DNA of 64,000 nucleotides from the NCBI RefSeq assembly GCF_031198435.1, contig NZ_CP133548.1, forward strand, positions 3,940,001 to 4,004,000, written 5' to 3'. A program made the position numbers and the translations under genes. This DNA comes from Pleionea litopenaei. Its GTDB lineage: Bacteria > Pseudomonadota > Gammaproteobacteria > Enterobacterales > Kangiellaceae. Under the pieces are notes generated by a model. That model was not told the DNA's origin, searched no databases, and saw only the letters and a program-made list of their open reading frames with translations. This document shows, one piece after another, positions 52,626 through 62,234 of the stretch (the stretch's first letter is position 1; each line of letters opens with the position of its first letter).

Positions 52626-53903
52626 ATGACAGAAAGGATGCAATGTAAAACGGTAGATTGTACTGGACAAATTCTACCCTCCACAGCGGAAAGAACTGGT
52701 GGATACTGCATGCCTTGTATTCAGAAGAAAGAACGGGCTGAACGACAAAAGTATATTGAGGAAAATAGGAGAGATATAGACCCTTTTGATGGAGTAACGG
52801 ATCCAGTTGAAATAATTCTTCTCCATCACGTAAGGCGTTCTCCAGAACCACTAGTAAAGTATTTGCCATTTAAAGGTGAACTTGAGGAAGTTTACAAAAC
52901 TTTATCTGAATTTGATGAAGCTAGATTAATTGATTTTTCTATAAAAAAAGCAGAAAAAGGTGAACTTGAATATATTGAGAACATATGCCTTGAATTAACA
53001 GCTTTTAGAGAACCAAATTTTTCTAAGCTGCACAAGTATATGTTAAGAGAAAAAATTTATTACCCTTCAATGCTATTTAGGAATGCAAGTAAAGAAGTTG
53101 GCAAAGAGTTAATCTTAAGACTTGGGTTAGAGCCTGACAATATTAATCTCTTATTATTGTCTTTAGCTTGGATTGAGAATGATGATGTTTTGAAAGAGTT
53201 TGCATCTTGGAAAATCAAATTACCTGATTGGTCGACTCAGCTTTATATCCATCCTTCAGATTACTCTAAGGAAGCGGGTTGGATTACATCCGCTAATGAA
53301 GAAAAACAAACGCTATATTTTGACAAATGCTTACCGATTTTATCAAATAAGCCAAATGAGTCAGTTAAAAATATTGGTAGCTTAACTGAGTCAGATTCTA
53401 GATGTGAATGGTGTGGTCAGCGCTTAACGAATTTACTAGAAATTGATATTTCAAATAACGTTTTCGACTTTTTAGGCTTTAAAGGAAGTAAAGTCAAGCT
53501 AGCGACTTGTGAAGTTTGTTCGTGCTACTCGAATGGATTATTTATTGACTTTGATACAAGTGGAAACGTTGCTTGGTCTAGATATAATAAAAAGCCAGAA
53601 TATTTACCAGATGATTCTGATGAGCGGGAACGTCTTCCAAAAAAATGTTTAGAGGTGTCATCCTCTTTTAGAAGCCCTTATTATGCAGCGAACGAATTTT
53701 TACCGACTACATTTTCTCAGATTGGTGGGATGCCAGCATGGATTCAAGACTTTGTCTATCCTGACTGTCCAGAGTGTACTGGCACAATGAAATTCATTGC
53801 TCAAATATCTAATGACGAGATCGAAAAGTATCGTGAAGGGATGTACTACGTTCATATTTGTTCTTCATGTATGATTGCGTCAACAAGCTATCAGCAAACA
53901 TAG
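52626..53903 (+). CDS. Cys-rich protein with DUF1963-like end
   Basis: A 425-aa cytoplasmic protein. N-terminal CxxxxC and CxxC (MQCKTVDCTG, YCMPCIQKK) suggest a zinc knuckle. A helical middle follows, then more CxxC pairs (RCEWCGQRL, TCEVCSCYS). The C-terminus FSQIGGMPAWIQDFVYPDCPECTGTM then FIAQISNDE resembles DUF1963 (YwqG-like) proteins, which often occur in toxin-immunity neighbourhoods. The codon use is more AT-rich than that of the surroundings, hinting at transfer. Function unknown. Confidence 0.7.
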   Translation: MTERMQCKTVDCTGQILPSTAERTGGYCMPCIQKKERAERQKYIEENRRDIDPFDGVTDPVEIILLHHVRRSPEPLVKYLPFKGELEEVYKTLSEFDEARLIDFSIKKAEKGELEYIENICLELTAFREPNFSKLHKYMLREKIYYPSMLFRNASKEVGKELILRLGLEPDNINLLLLSLAWIENDDVLKEFASWKIKLPDWSTQLYIHPSDYSKEAGWITSANEEKQTLYFDKCLPILSNKPNESVKNIGSLTESDSRCEWCGQRLTNLLEIDISNNVFDFLGFKGSKVKLATCEVCSCYSNGLFIDFDTSGNVAWSRYNKKPEYLPDDSDERERLPKKCLEVSSSFRSPYYAANEFLPTTFSQIGGMPAWIQDFVYPDCPECTGTMKFIAQISNDEIEKYREGMYYVHICSSCMIASTSYQQT

Positions 53904-53954
53904 TGCATTCAATATGCAGTAATGATTAATTATTGTGAGCGAAGAGTTCGTATA

Positions 53955-54420
53955 GGGGCAGATTGTATCAAAAACGGCTTATGCGTTTTTGACCCTACGG
54001 GCTTCGCAGCGTTGCTGCTCGTAGCGAATTGCTGGCGCAATTGGTGAACTGTTGGGCTGGTGAACGTATCTTTTACTGCCAGATACAAAAAAGCCCTCAT
54101 AAGGAAGGGGGCAGATTGTATCAAAAACGGCCTAAGCGTTTTTGACCCTGCGGGCTTCGCAGCGTTGCTGCTCGTAGCGAATTGCTGGCGCAATTGGTGA
54201 ACTGTTGGGCTGGTGAACGTATCTTTTGCGGCCAGATAAAATATGACTTCATAAGGAAGGGGCAGATTGTATCAAAAACGGCCTAAGCGTTTTTGACCCT
54301 TGCGGGCTTCGCAGCGGTGCTGCTCGTAGCGAATTGCTGGCGCAATTGGTGAACTGTTGGGCTGGCGAACATATCTTTTGCGGCCAGATACAAAAAAGCC
54401 CTCATAAAGAGGGCTTTTGT
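53955..54420 (-). repeat. Tandem ~152-bp repeats derived from the tRNA-Met 3' region
   Basis: Three head-to-tail copies start (plus-strand view) at 53955, 54108 and 54259, spaced 153 and 151 bases. Each begins GGGGCAGATTGTATC, of which GGGGCAGATT is identical to the T-arm/acceptor part of the tRNA-Met at 54427. Each has a hairpin TCAAAAACG / CGTTTTTGA and AATTGC / GCAATT. They also carry decayed copies of the tRNA terminator (AAAAGCCCTCATAA). Open frames across them on the minus strand are not genes. Confidence 0.85.
54392..54418 (-). terminator. Terminator of tRNA-Met
   Basis: Stem AAAAGCCCTC / GAGGGCTTTT with a 5-base loop. Read on the minus strand it ends in a T-run, 9 bases after the tRNA 3' end. 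Confidence 0.85.
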
Positions 54421-54426
54421 TGAATC

Positions 54427-54503
54427 TGGTAGCAAGGGGCAGATTTGAACTGCCGACCCCATCATTATGAGTGATGTGCTCTAACCAACTGAGCTACCTT
54501 GCC
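54427..54503 (-). tRNA. tRNA-Met (CAT)
   Basis: Minus strand: acceptor GGCAAGG / CCTTGCT, D-arm GCTC / GAGC with GGTT, anticodon loop CTCATAA (CAT) in stem ATCAC / GTGAT-type, T-arm GGCAG-TTCAAAT-CTGCC, A73 and encoded CCA. It resembles the E. coli elongator tRNA-Met. This is a regular tRNA, unlike the CAT tRNA of the island. Confidence 0.93.
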
Positions 54504-54669
54504 ATTTCTTAGATCATCGGTCGATGTCGTAAGAGGCGCGTATTTTGCTGATTTAGGGCGGCTCTGTCAAGGCCTTTGAGGCCATGAAATGCGAGAAAAT
54601 CGAATCTGTGTAACCTTTTGCCCTTAAGCCCGTCTATGCTGTACCTAAAACCACGGAGAAAATTACCTC

Positions 54670-55332
54670 ATGAAGAATAACCCGTTGATTTTTATCGCAT
54701 TCATGGCCTTGGCCTTGGGTGTGTCTTGCTCTAAGGCGGATTCACGCAGTGAAATTGCTGACAGTGCCGATCTGGTGCATCCGCTGTTGATTGGCCAGTC
54801 AGTTCCTGATGTTCCATTTTGGACGGCGGAAGGCAAACCGGTAACCCTTGGTAAGTTAGCAAAGCAGAAGCCGATTGTGCTGGTGTTTTATCGTGGTGGA
54901 TGGTGTCCCTTTTGCAATCACCAGCTCGCGGAATTGCAGACCATTGAGAAAGATCTGACCAAAATGGGCTATCAAATATTGGCAGTCAGCCCTGAGTTAC
55001 CCGATAAGTTGGCCAGTATGAAAGCTGATCGAGCGTTAAACTACACCCTATTGTCGGACTTTCAAATTGAGGGTGCTCGTGCTTTTGGGGTGGCCTTTCG
55101 GGTAGAAAACGCCATATCAAGCTTGATAAAAACCCGCTATGGCAGTGAATTGCAGCGGTTTAAAGGTGAGTCGAAAGCCAATTTACCAGTACCTGCGGTG
55201 TTCATCATCGACCAAGAAGGAGTGATTCAATTTTCGTATGTGAACCCAAACTATCAGGTTCGATTGCATCCTGAATTGCTGGTCGCGGCGGCAAAAGTCG
55301 CTCTAAAAGATGAAAATGTACGCCTAAAGTAA
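54670..55332 (+). CDS. Peroxiredoxin-like (AhpC/TSA) lipoprotein
   Basis: A 220-aa thiol-redox protein. Signal peptide with lipobox-like LGVSC near residue 20, so probably membrane-anchored in the periplasm. Thioredoxin fold with FYRGGWCPFCNHQLAEL, a CPFC redox pair at the peroxiredoxin-like position, and AVFIIDQEGVIQFSYVNPNY. It would reduce peroxides or protein thiols. The AAACCACGGAGAA site precedes the ATG. Monocistronic. Confidence 0.88.
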   Translation: MKNNPLIFIAFMALALGVSCSKADSRSEIADSADLVHPLLIGQSVPDVPFWTAEGKPVTLGKLAKQKPIVLVFYRGGWCPFCNHQLAELQTIEKDLTKMGYQILAVSPELPDKLASMKADRALNYTLLSDFQIEGARAFGVAFRVENAISSLIKTRYGSELQRFKGESKANLPVPAVFIIDQEGVIQFSYVNPNYQVRLHPELLVAAAKVALKDENVRLK

Positions 55333-55444
55333 TGATTCTCGCCTAATTTCGCCGCTCCTCCGATGAGCGGCGTTTTATCGCTTGGCTTTCTTGCCGCCAT
55401 TCACTAAACTCGATTGTTTGTTGTAGTGATAAGGAATAATAAGA

Positions 55445-55960
55445 ATGTCAGAGCAAATGTATGAAAGCCCGCAAGCCGATTTAAACACCCAAAACCCGAA
55501 TGCTGCGATCAAGTTTAAGCGTACAGCCTCGACGGTATGGGGAATAATCTATATGGTACTCGCTGTCATAGGCTTTTTAGCGACCTTAGGTGGTTTGGCG
55601 GCGGCCATGAGTATCGGTGATGGCATGGTGCCTCATCTGTCAAAAGACCTTATGATTTTAGATACCTTTTTAGCCATGGGCGGCAAAGTATTTCTATTTC
55701 TATTCAGTTTAGCGTTGTTACTTCGTGCATCTTGGGTGAAGACCATCGGTATTATTGGCCTGGTTTACAGTTTGATCGATACAACGTTTAAGGCGGTGGC
55801 GATTATTCCTAAGCAAGCGGAAACGGCGATTAACGACGCTGCAGCAATGGGAACCTACGTTGGCTTTTATGTTTTGGCGGTCGTATCTGCCATGATGTAC
55901 ATCGGCTATTTGATTTACTTAAAAAGTGATGACTCTAAGCGCGAATTTAATCTGAAGTAA
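55445..55960 (+). CDS. Four-helix membrane protein
   Basis: A 171-aa inner-membrane protein. An N-terminal polar ~25 residues with YESPQADLN is followed by four membrane helices (WGIIYMVLAVIGFLATLGG, KVFLFLFSLALLLRA, IGIIGLVYSLIDTTF, YVGFYVLAVVSAMMYIGYLIYL). AAGGAATAA precedes the ATG. No family recognised; the start motif YESPxxD is common in small bacterial membrane proteins. Confidence 0.75.
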   Translation: MSEQMYESPQADLNTQNPNAAIKFKRTASTVWGIIYMVLAVIGFLATLGGLAAAMSIGDGMVPHLSKDLMILDTFLAMGGKVFLFLFSLALLLRASWVKTIGIIGLVYSLIDTTFKAVAIIPKQAETAINDAAAMGTYVGFYVLAVVSAMMYIGYLIYLKSDDSKREFNLK

Positions 55961-56049
55961 TCAGGTTTTCAGAGCATTAATATTCAACATTCGATGATGC
56001 AAACATTAAGACGTGTTTGCATCACAAACTTTAGCAAAAGGAAAAGACC

Positions 56050-57225
56050 ATGCGTTTGCTTAAACATTGCTCTCAGTTGAGTGTGTTACTTGGTGTTTGT
56101 TTTATGGTGGCGGCGCTACCAGCACGCTCAGACTCATTTGAGACCTATCAGAAAAACCCAACGCTTGAAAATGCTGCAGAAGTATTTGTGGAAGGCATGA
56201 ACACCCGTGATATTCCAACGTTGAATAAAATTGTTGATGTTGACGGATTGCTAGATCGAGCATTGAATGGTCTTGGTGATGACCAAACCATGCGAGACGT
56301 AAAGCGCGGAGCCAAGCAGGGCATTGAAGCGAATATGTACAACAACTGGTTTCGAGTGTTGAATGAAACCGATGGTGTTGTCGACTTTCGTCGCTTGATC
56401 AATGTTGACGGCCAAAAGCGTGCATTGGTGTTAATGGATATGGGCGAGAGTGGTATGAACTTCCTCGAACTCATCGTTAATCCTAAAACTCGTAAAGTGG
56501 AAGATATCTACGTTCACACCACCGGAGAAACCCTATCGCAATCGATGACCAAAGTCTTCGGTATGATGATGCCGAATAGCTCAAACTTTTTAAAGCGCAT
56601 TCTTGATCGCAGAGACATTGATAATGCGATTGTGAACTCATTTCGTGACATCAATAATTACAATCGACAAGGTCAATACGATAAAAGTTACCGAAAATTA
56701 AAAACACTTCCACAAGATGTGCAAGACACTCGGGTCATTTCATTAATGAAAGTTTTTATGGCACAAAGCCTAAGTGATGAGGTTTATCGAAAAGAACTCG
56801 ATCAGCTAGATAAACTGCATGGCAAAGATCCGGAGATGTTTTTTATTTTGATGGACCATTATTTCTTTACCGAACAATATGAACGTGGCATTTCAGGTTT
56901 GAAAATGTTGAACAAGCGATTTGGTGAAGACGGAGCCATCGAGAATTTAATTTCAGTGTATCAATTCTTAAAAAAGGATTACACACAAGCACTTAAGCAC
57001 ATAGATAAAGCCATTGCTATGGAGCCAGAGAAACTTGATCATTATTGGTTTAAAGCCGATGTGTTAAACGGTAAAGGTGACTTCAAAGGAACCTTAGCCA
57101 CCTTCGATAAAATTGAAAGCATGGCCGATATTTATGTCGATCCAAGCGAACTTCGTAAACTTGAAGGTTACGAAGCTTTTGTGGCCTCTGACGAATTTAA
57201 ACGCTGGGCAGCGAAGCGCGAGTAA
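56050..57225 (+). CDS. Exported TPR protein
   Basis: A 391-aa periplasmic protein with a signal peptide (LSVLLGVCFMVAALPARS). Residues ~30-180 form a domain with no known family (helical, then beta). Residues ~210-370 hold TPR-like repeats (FLKKDYTQALKHIDKAIAMEPEK). AAAAGGAAAAG precedes the ATG and a strong terminator follows. Function unknown. Confidence 0.75.
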   Translation: MRLLKHCSQLSVLLGVCFMVAALPARSDSFETYQKNPTLENAAEVFVEGMNTRDIPTLNKIVDVDGLLDRALNGLGDDQTMRDVKRGAKQGIEANMYNNWFRVLNETDGVVDFRRLINVDGQKRALVLMDMGESGMNFLELIVNPKTRKVEDIYVHTTGETLSQSMTKVFGMMMPNSSNFLKRILDRRDIDNAIVNSFRDINNYNRQGQYDKSYRKLKTLPQDVQDTRVISLMKVFMAQSLSDEVYRKELDQLDKLHGKDPEMFFILMDHYFFTEQYERGISGLKMLNKRFGEDGAIENLISVYQFLKKDYTQALKHIDKAIAMEPEKLDHYWFKADVLNGKGDFKGTLATFDKIESMADIYVDPSELRKLEGYEAFVASDEFKRWAAKRE

Positions 57226-57251
57226 ATGAAAAGCCAATAGCCAATTTAAAA

Positions 57252-57275
57252 AGCCGACACTTTGTCGGCTCTTTT
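57252..57275 (+). terminator. Intrinsic terminator of the exported TPR gene
   Basis: Stem AGCCGACA / TGTCGGCT with a 3-base loop, then CTTTTA. Begins 27 bases after the stop codon. Confidence 0.8.
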
Positions 57276-57311
57276 ATGGAAGGCTAAAGATATTCAAGTG
57301 TCTCGATGGCG

Positions 57312-57923
57312 TTAAAAGTCATCGCAAGAGCTTACTTCAATAATAGAGTCGATGCCTTTTGACTTGTAGCAATCTTGCAGTAGTGAGCAGTAACATACTT
57401 CCACTGAAAGCTTCCACCGTTCTCGATTAATTTGATCCCATAGGTTAGCGTTTAATGCATGGCGATTTAACGTCAAGGCATCCACCAATTCATTCGCGGG
57501 TAATATTATATGATTGGTGCTCGCGGTGATAATGGCGTATTCAACCGAATCATTGAACGCTCCCTCTTTAACGCGCTGATTCATTTCTTGAAACCCTGAG
57601 GTACAACAAGCCAGTAAAAAGTCGTATAGGCTATGGTAGGATTGATCGAGGTAGTGGTACTTCATGCGTTTAACTAATGCTGGCCCAACACCTTAGTTTT
57701 TTACCACCAACTTAAGCTGCTGCTGATTACGTTCTGAATCGTAGTTGCTCGAAGTAAATTGAATCAGTGGGTAGATCATTGCTTTCGCTTGCGCCGCTTC
57801 TGATTGTGCTTGAAAGTAAGTGGCAATAAAAGAAGCCAGTGAGATGCCAATGGCACAGACCGCAATAATAAAGTTGAGTCGGCGTGAAGGCGTAAAGTTA
57901 TGATCGGTACCGTGACTGTCCAT
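57312..57923 (-). pseudogene. Membrane-anchored hypothetical, interrupted by an in-frame TAA
   Basis: Two open frames (57693-57923, 76 aa; 57312-57665, 117 aa) are in the same frame, separated only by TAA at 57693-57695 and nine codons reading GVGPALVKR. Read through, they give one 203-aa protein with a membrane helix near 18-37 (NFIIAVCAIGISLASFIATYF), then AMIYPLIQFTSSNYD, VVKN-stop-GVGPA and a Cys-containing C-terminal domain (VEVCYCSLLQDC). N-x-GVGPA is a typical continuous motif in such proteins, so a nonsense mutation is the simplest reading. The rest is undamaged, so the change is recent, or the stop is read through. Confidence 0.75.
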
Positions 57924-58012
57924 AGATTCTGGGCTCTTGAATATTGATGGATTTTAGTTCTAGATTGACTTGATAGATTATCAATATAACCGATAAGTTA
58001 TTCGCCGACATA

Positions 58013-58039
58013 AAAAAAAGCGCATGAAGCGCTTTTTTT
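58013..58039. terminator. Bidirectional intrinsic terminator
   Basis: Stem AAAAAAAGCGC / GCGCTTTTTTT with a 5-base loop. Lies 42 bases after the ychF stop, so it ends that minus-strand transcript. Confidence 0.88.
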
Positions 58040-58080
58040 ATGGAACTATTTTTTTATGGGACTATTTTGAACCTGCAAGC

Positions 58081-59172
58081 TTACACATTAAAGCGGAAGT
58101 GAATGACATCGCCATCTTTAACGATGTAGTCTTTTCCTTCTAGACGCCATTTACCGGCATCTTTAGCGCCTTGCTCGCCGCCTAATTCAACGTAGTCGTT
58201 ATAAGCGATAACTTCTGCTCGAATGAAACCTTTTTCAAAGTCAGTGTGAATCACGCCGGCTGCATTGGGAGCGGTCGCGCCTACGCGAACAGTCCATGCG
58301 CGTACTTCTTTAACGCCAGCAGTGAAGTAAGTATGCAGATTTAAGAGGGCATAACCTGCTCGAATCACACGATTTAGGCCAGGTTCTTCGAGTCCCATTT
58401 CTTGTAAGAACTCGACTTTCTCTTCGTCTTCAAGGCTCGCAATTTCTGATTCCATTGCCGCACAAACTGGAACAACTTCTGCGTTCTCAGCGGCTGCAAA
58501 TTCGCGGACCTTATCTAATTGAGGATTGTTTTCAAAGCCATCTTCATTAACGTTGGCAATGTACATGGTTGGCTTTGAAGTGATTAAGTGCAATTGGCGA
58601 ACGATTTTCCATTCGTCGTCGTCAAACTCAATCGAGCGAACGGCTTTGCCTTCATCGACAACCGGTTTAATTTTTTCAAGAACCACAAGGCGTGCTTTGG
58701 CATCTTTGTCGCCGCCTTTAGCCAGCTTCTGCGCGCGGAGCATCGCCTTTTCAACGCTTTCTAAATCAGCGAGGGCGAGCTCGGTATTGATAACTTCAAT
58801 ATCGGCAATGGGATCGATTTTGCCAGCGACGTGAACGATGTCGTCGTTTTCAAAGCAACGAACCACGTGCGCAATGGCGTCAGTTTCTCGAATGTTCGCC
58901 AAGAATTTGTTACCTAAGCCTTCACCTTTTGAAGCGCCGGCAACAAGTCCTGCGATATCAACGAATTCCATTGTGGTTGGCAGAATTTTCTGCGGCTTCA
59001 CAATGTCTGCTAATTTATCTAAACGCGGATCCGGTACTCCAACGACCCCTGTGTTTGGATCGATGGTGCAGAAAGGATAATTTTGTGCGTCGATACCAGC
59101 ATCGGTCAGCGCATTAAACAGCGTCGATTTACCGACGTTTGGTAAGCCAACAATTCCGCAATTAAAACCCAT
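58081..59172 (-). CDS. ychF: Redox-regulated ATPase YchF (OLA1 family)
   Basis: A 363-aa P-loop ATPase of the TRAFAC class, binding ribosomes. Walker [13 protein letters not shown] at ~8-19, [17 protein letters not shown] (switch II), the NKxD position altered to NVNE as is typical for the ATP-using YchF, and a C-terminal TGS-type domain ([21 protein letters not shown]). It is next to pth, the standard gammaproteobacterial order; in E. coli ychF is linked to stress and catalase control. Confidence 0.97.
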   Translation of the reverse strand: MGFNCGIVGLPNVGKSTLFNALTDAGIDAQNYPFCTIDPNTGVVGVPDPRLDKLADIVKPQKILPTTMEFVDIAGLVAGASKGEGLGNKFLANIRETDAIAHVVRCFENDDIVHVAGKIDPIADIEVINTELALADLESVEKAMLRAQKLAKGGDKDAKARLVVLEKIKPVVDEGKAVRSIEFDDDEWKIVRQLHLITSKPTMYIANVNEDGFENNPQLDKVREFAAAENAEVVPVCAAMESEIASLEDEEKVEFLQEMGLEEPGLNRVIRAGYALLNLHTYFTAGVKEVRAWTVRVGATAPNAAGVIHTDFEKGFIRAEVIAYNDYVELGGEQGAKDAGKWRLEGKDYIVKDGDVIHFRFNV

Positions 59173-59227
59173 GATAAGTTACCTTATGTCTCGCTTCTTA
59201 AATGGGCAGAAGCTATTTAGTCAATGA

Positions 59228-59824
59228 TCAGTTCGACTGACCGATTTTTAAACTGTGCAAGTATTGCATCGCTTTGTCAAAGCGACCGCTGATGATATCG
59301 TCGATGCTTCGAACGGCTTCATAAACCGCATCATCAATTCGCTCACGCTCGGTATTGGATGGTTTTCCTAATACGAATCCGGTGACTTTGCTTTTATCTC
59401 CCGGATGACCAATACCCACGCGTAAGCGATAGAAATCTCGTTGATTAGCCATCTGACTGATAATGTCTCTCAGGCCATTGTGACCACCATGTCCGCCGCC
59501 TTTCTTAAGACGAATTTCACCGGGTTTAATATCGAGCTCATCGTGCGCAACTAAAATTTCGTCGACATCAATTTTAAAAAAGTTAGCAACAGACGCGACA
59601 GATTTACCGCTTAAATTCATAAACGTAGTAGGAATAAGTAATCTGACGTCGTGTTGATTGATCAGCCCACGACCGAGTAAGCCGAAGTGCTTAGTATCGT
59701 CGTTTAGAGGTATGTTGAAGCTTCGAGCGAGCTGCTCGACAAACCAGGCGCCAGCATTGTGGCGAGTATCTTGATATTGTGGGCCTGGATTAGCCAAGCC
59801 CACAATGAGTTTGATCGTTGACAC
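59228..59824 (-). CDS. pth: Peptidyl-tRNA hydrolase
   Basis: A 198-aa enzyme that frees tRNA from drop-off peptidyl-tRNAs. Motifs: [18 protein letters not shown] (catalytic His ~20 with Asn10), [31 protein letters not shown]. The GTG start at 59824 is set by homology of the first residues ([14 protein letters not shown]). It lies between rplY/ctc and ychF. Confidence 0.97.
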   Translation of the reverse strand: MSTIKLIVGLANPGPQYQDTRHNAGAWFVEQLARSFNIPLNDDTKHFGLLGRGLINQHDVRLLIPTTFMNLSGKSVASVANFFKIDVDEILVAHDELDIKPGEIRLKKGGGHGGHNGLRDIISQMANQRDFYRLRVGIGHPGDKSKVTGFVLGKPSNTERERIDDAVYEAVRSIDDIISGRFDKAMQYLHSLKIGQSN

Positions 59825-59850
59825 TTTATTAACCTAAGTGCCGCAGCGAA

Positions 59851-60474
59851 TTATTCTTCGCCGCCTTCTTCTTCAGACTCATCGGCTGCATCTGCAGCGC
59901 CACGACGAGTAACGGTAACTACCGCGTGATCGTGATCGTCGCCTTGAAGCAAGTCAGCGATTTGAACGCCTTTTGCTAATTTGATGTCTGATAAGTGAAT
60001 AACGTCATTTACGTCTAGTGCTGCAACATCAACTTCGATGAACTCAGGAAGATCTTTAGCTGCACAAACAACTTCGATGGTGTTCATTTGATGTTGGATC
60101 ATGCCGCCAGCTTTAACACCAACACAAGATTCTTCGTTGATGAAGTGAACAGGCACTTGCATGTGGATAATGGCTTTGTCAGAAACGCGTTGGAAATCCA
60201 TGTGCGTAACTTTAGGCTTGAACGGGTGACGTTGCATGTCTTTCAAAATCGCTTTTTGCTTTTTGCCATCGATGACTAACGTCAAGATGTGCGAGTAGAA
60301 AGCTTCGTGCTCAACGTGTTGTAAAACTTCGTTGTGCTCAAGAACCAAAGGTTGTGGCTCTTGCTCGCCGCCGTAGATGATGGCTGGTACTTTGTCTGCT
60401 TCACGACGTAGGCGGCGGCTCGCACCTTTCCCCATGTCTGAACGCAGCTCTGCATTCAATACAAATAAATCCAT
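59851..60474 (-). CDS. rplY: 50S ribosomal protein L25 / general stress protein Ctc
   Basis: A 207-aa long-form L25 (Ctc/TL5 type): N-terminal 5S-rRNA-binding domain ([20 protein letters not shown] ~5-25) and the C-terminal beta domain (~100-185), with an acidic tail [11 protein letters not shown] start at MDLFVLNAE (60474), preceded by GGAG; a longer frame upstream lacks homology. First of the block rplY-pth-ychF, read on the minus strand. Confidence 0.96.
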   Translation of the reverse strand: MDLFVLNAELRSDMGKGASRRLRREADKVPAIIYGGEQEPQPLVLEHNEVLQHVEHEAFYSHILTLVIDGKKQKAILKDMQRHPFKPKVTHMDFQRVSDKAIIHMQVPVHFINEESCVGVKAGGMIQHQMNTIEVVCAAKDLPEFIEVDVAALDVNDVIHLSDIKLAKGVQIADLLQGDDHDHAVVTVTRRGAADAADESEEEGGEE

Positions 60475-60655
60475 GGTATTTCTCCAAGTGATAGTTCTAT
60501 AAACGCCGACTTCCGCGACCAAAAGTCGGATGGACCCTCATTAAAGGGCGGCAAATTATACAGTTTTGGGGGTAGCAGGTAAACCGCTTTATTGGCTTTT
60601 AGCCGCGAGATTGACGGCTATTGAGGCTGTTCGCGTATTCATGGCCATCAACTTC

Positions 60656-60684
60656 AATAAAAAAGGAGCCAAAAGGCTCCTTTT
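60656..60684 (-). terminator. Terminator of prs
   Basis: Stem AAAAGGAGCC / GGCTCCTTTT with an AAAA loop and a T-run on the minus strand, 35 bases after the prs stop. Confidence 0.88.
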
Positions 60685-60718
60685 CAAGGTTTCTCTAAGA
60701 GCTCTTACTTAAAGAGTC

Positions 60719-61666
60719 TTATTCTAAAAACATGGTTGATAGCGACTCTTCTTCGTTCACTCGACGAATCGCTTCGGCCAAAAGGTTTGACATGGTTAAT
60801 TGGTCAATGCGATCGCAGGCTAATGCTTCTTCACTTAGTGGAATCGTGTCAGTCACAACCAGCTTATCAAGTGCTGAGGCATTGATGTTGTCAATGGCTT
60901 TGCCAGACAACACAGGATGAGTACAGTAAGCCACCACCGATTTGGCTCCGTGTTGCTTCAGAGCTCCGGCAGCCAGACAAAGGGTACCAGCTGTGTCGAC
61001 CATATCATCGACAATGATACAGTCACGACCTGCAACGTCACCAATGATATGCATGACTTCTGACTGGTTGGCTTTCGGCCGACGTTTATCGATAATCGCT
61101 AAGTCTGAATCGTTTAAGCGCTTAGCAACCGCACGCGCTCGAACCACACCACCAACGTCTGGTGATACAACCATCATATTTTCAGTGTGTTGACGCAAGA
61201 TATGCTCAAGTAAAACGGGTGTCGCATAAACGTTATCAACTGGGATATCAAAAAATCCTTGGATCTGATCGGCGTGCAAATCGACGGTCAAAACACGATT
61301 GATGCCGACGATGGCCATCATATCGGCAACCACTTTGGCAGAAATGGGTACACGCGCAGAGCGTACACGACGATCTTGTCGAGCGTAACCGAAATAGGGG
61401 ACAACCGCAGTGATTCGGCCAGCTGAAGCGCGACGTAATGCGTCGGCCATGACCACGACTTCCATTAGGCTGTCGTTGGTTGGTTGGCAAGTCGATTGAA
61501 TGATGAACACGTCTTTACCGCGAACATTTTCCAAGATTTCGACATTAACTTCGCCATCGCTGAATCGGCCAACAGTGGCTTCTCCTAATTCGATGTCTAA
61601 GTTCTTGGCAATTTTTTCGGCGAGTTCTGGTGTGGCGTTACCACGAAAAAGCATCATGTCGGACAT
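60719..61666 (-). CDS. prs: Ribose-phosphate pyrophosphokinase
   Basis: A 315-aa PRPP synthetase: transfers pyrophosphate from ATP to ribose-5-phosphate for nucleotide, His and Trp synthesis. Motifs: [19 protein letters not shown] (flexible loop with catalytic Arg), [11 protein letters not shown], and the PRPP-binding [13 protein letters not shown]. Standard position between rplY and ispE, with a tRNA-Gln as in many gammaproteobacteria. Confidence 0.97.
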   Translation of the reverse strand: MSDMMLFRGNATPELAEKIAKNLDIELGEATVGRFSDGEVNVEILENVRGKDVFIIQSTCQPTNDSLMEVVVMADALRRASAGRITAVVPYFGYARQDRRVRSARVPISAKVVADMMAIVGINRVLTVDLHADQIQGFFDIPVDNVYATPVLLEHILRQHTENMMVVSPDVGGVVRARAVAKRLNDSDLAIIDKRRPKANQSEVMHIIGDVAGRDCIIVDDMVDTAGTLCLAAGALKQHGAKSVVAYCTHPVLSGKAIDNINASALDKLVVTDTIPLSEEALACDRIDQLTMSNLLAEAIRRVNEEESLSTMFLE

Positions 61667-62126
61667 GGAAGGGTACCCAATTGTTCAGTCATTTGTGAGA
61701 AGGACGAGTTAAGGGCGAATTTTAGCTCGAAATCGCAACTTTGAAAACCGGAGGAACAGAAATCCTTTATTTTTGTGTTAGTAATTTGTCTGATCAGCGA
61801 CATTTAGATGCCGTTTCTGAATCATCGTCAGGGAGTTAAGGGATTTTGGCGCTTTTGGGGAGCTCGATTCTAGCAAGGATTTCATCGGGCGAAACAATAC
61901 ATAAGCGCCGAATCAGCGCGTACAACCAATACCAATCTTGTATTAAGAGTAACAAGGTTAACTTTGCTGAGCCGAGCAAACCGTCAGAAATCGATGATTG
62001 AAACCGATTCAATGGATTAAAGCTTAAGCGCCGAGAACAGATAGTAAATGCCGAGAAATAGTAATGACCGGTAAACAGTAATGGCCGAGAAACAGTAAGA
62101 TTGAGAATAAAATAGAAAGAAGAAGA
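61667..62126. other. Region between prs and tRNA-Gln
   Basis: About 460 bases. Contains the prs promoter area and, at ~62029-62105, four imperfect copies of a GCCGAGAAACAGTAAT-like unit of ~18 bases. No gene. Confidence 0.5.
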
Positions 62127-62201
62127 TGGCAGGGGTAGCTGGATTCGAACCAACGAATGACGGGATCAAAACCCGTTGCCTTACCGCTTGGCGATACCCC
62201 T
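62127..62201 (-). tRNA. tRNA-Gln (TTG)
   Basis: Minus strand: acceptor AGGGGTA / TACCCCT, anticodon loop TTTTGAT (TTG), T-arm GTTGG-TTCGAAT-CCAGC, G73 and CCA. The tRNA-Gln between prs and ispE is the classic arrangement. Confidence 0.93.
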
Positions 62202-62234
62202 GTATTGGGTGAATAACCTAAGTTATTCGGGACT

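Noticed and set aside
53930-54465. Minus-strand open frames with a repeated RQQFATSSNAAKP sequence
   Set aside because: They are the translated tRNA-derived repeats, overlapping the tRNA terminator; not genes.
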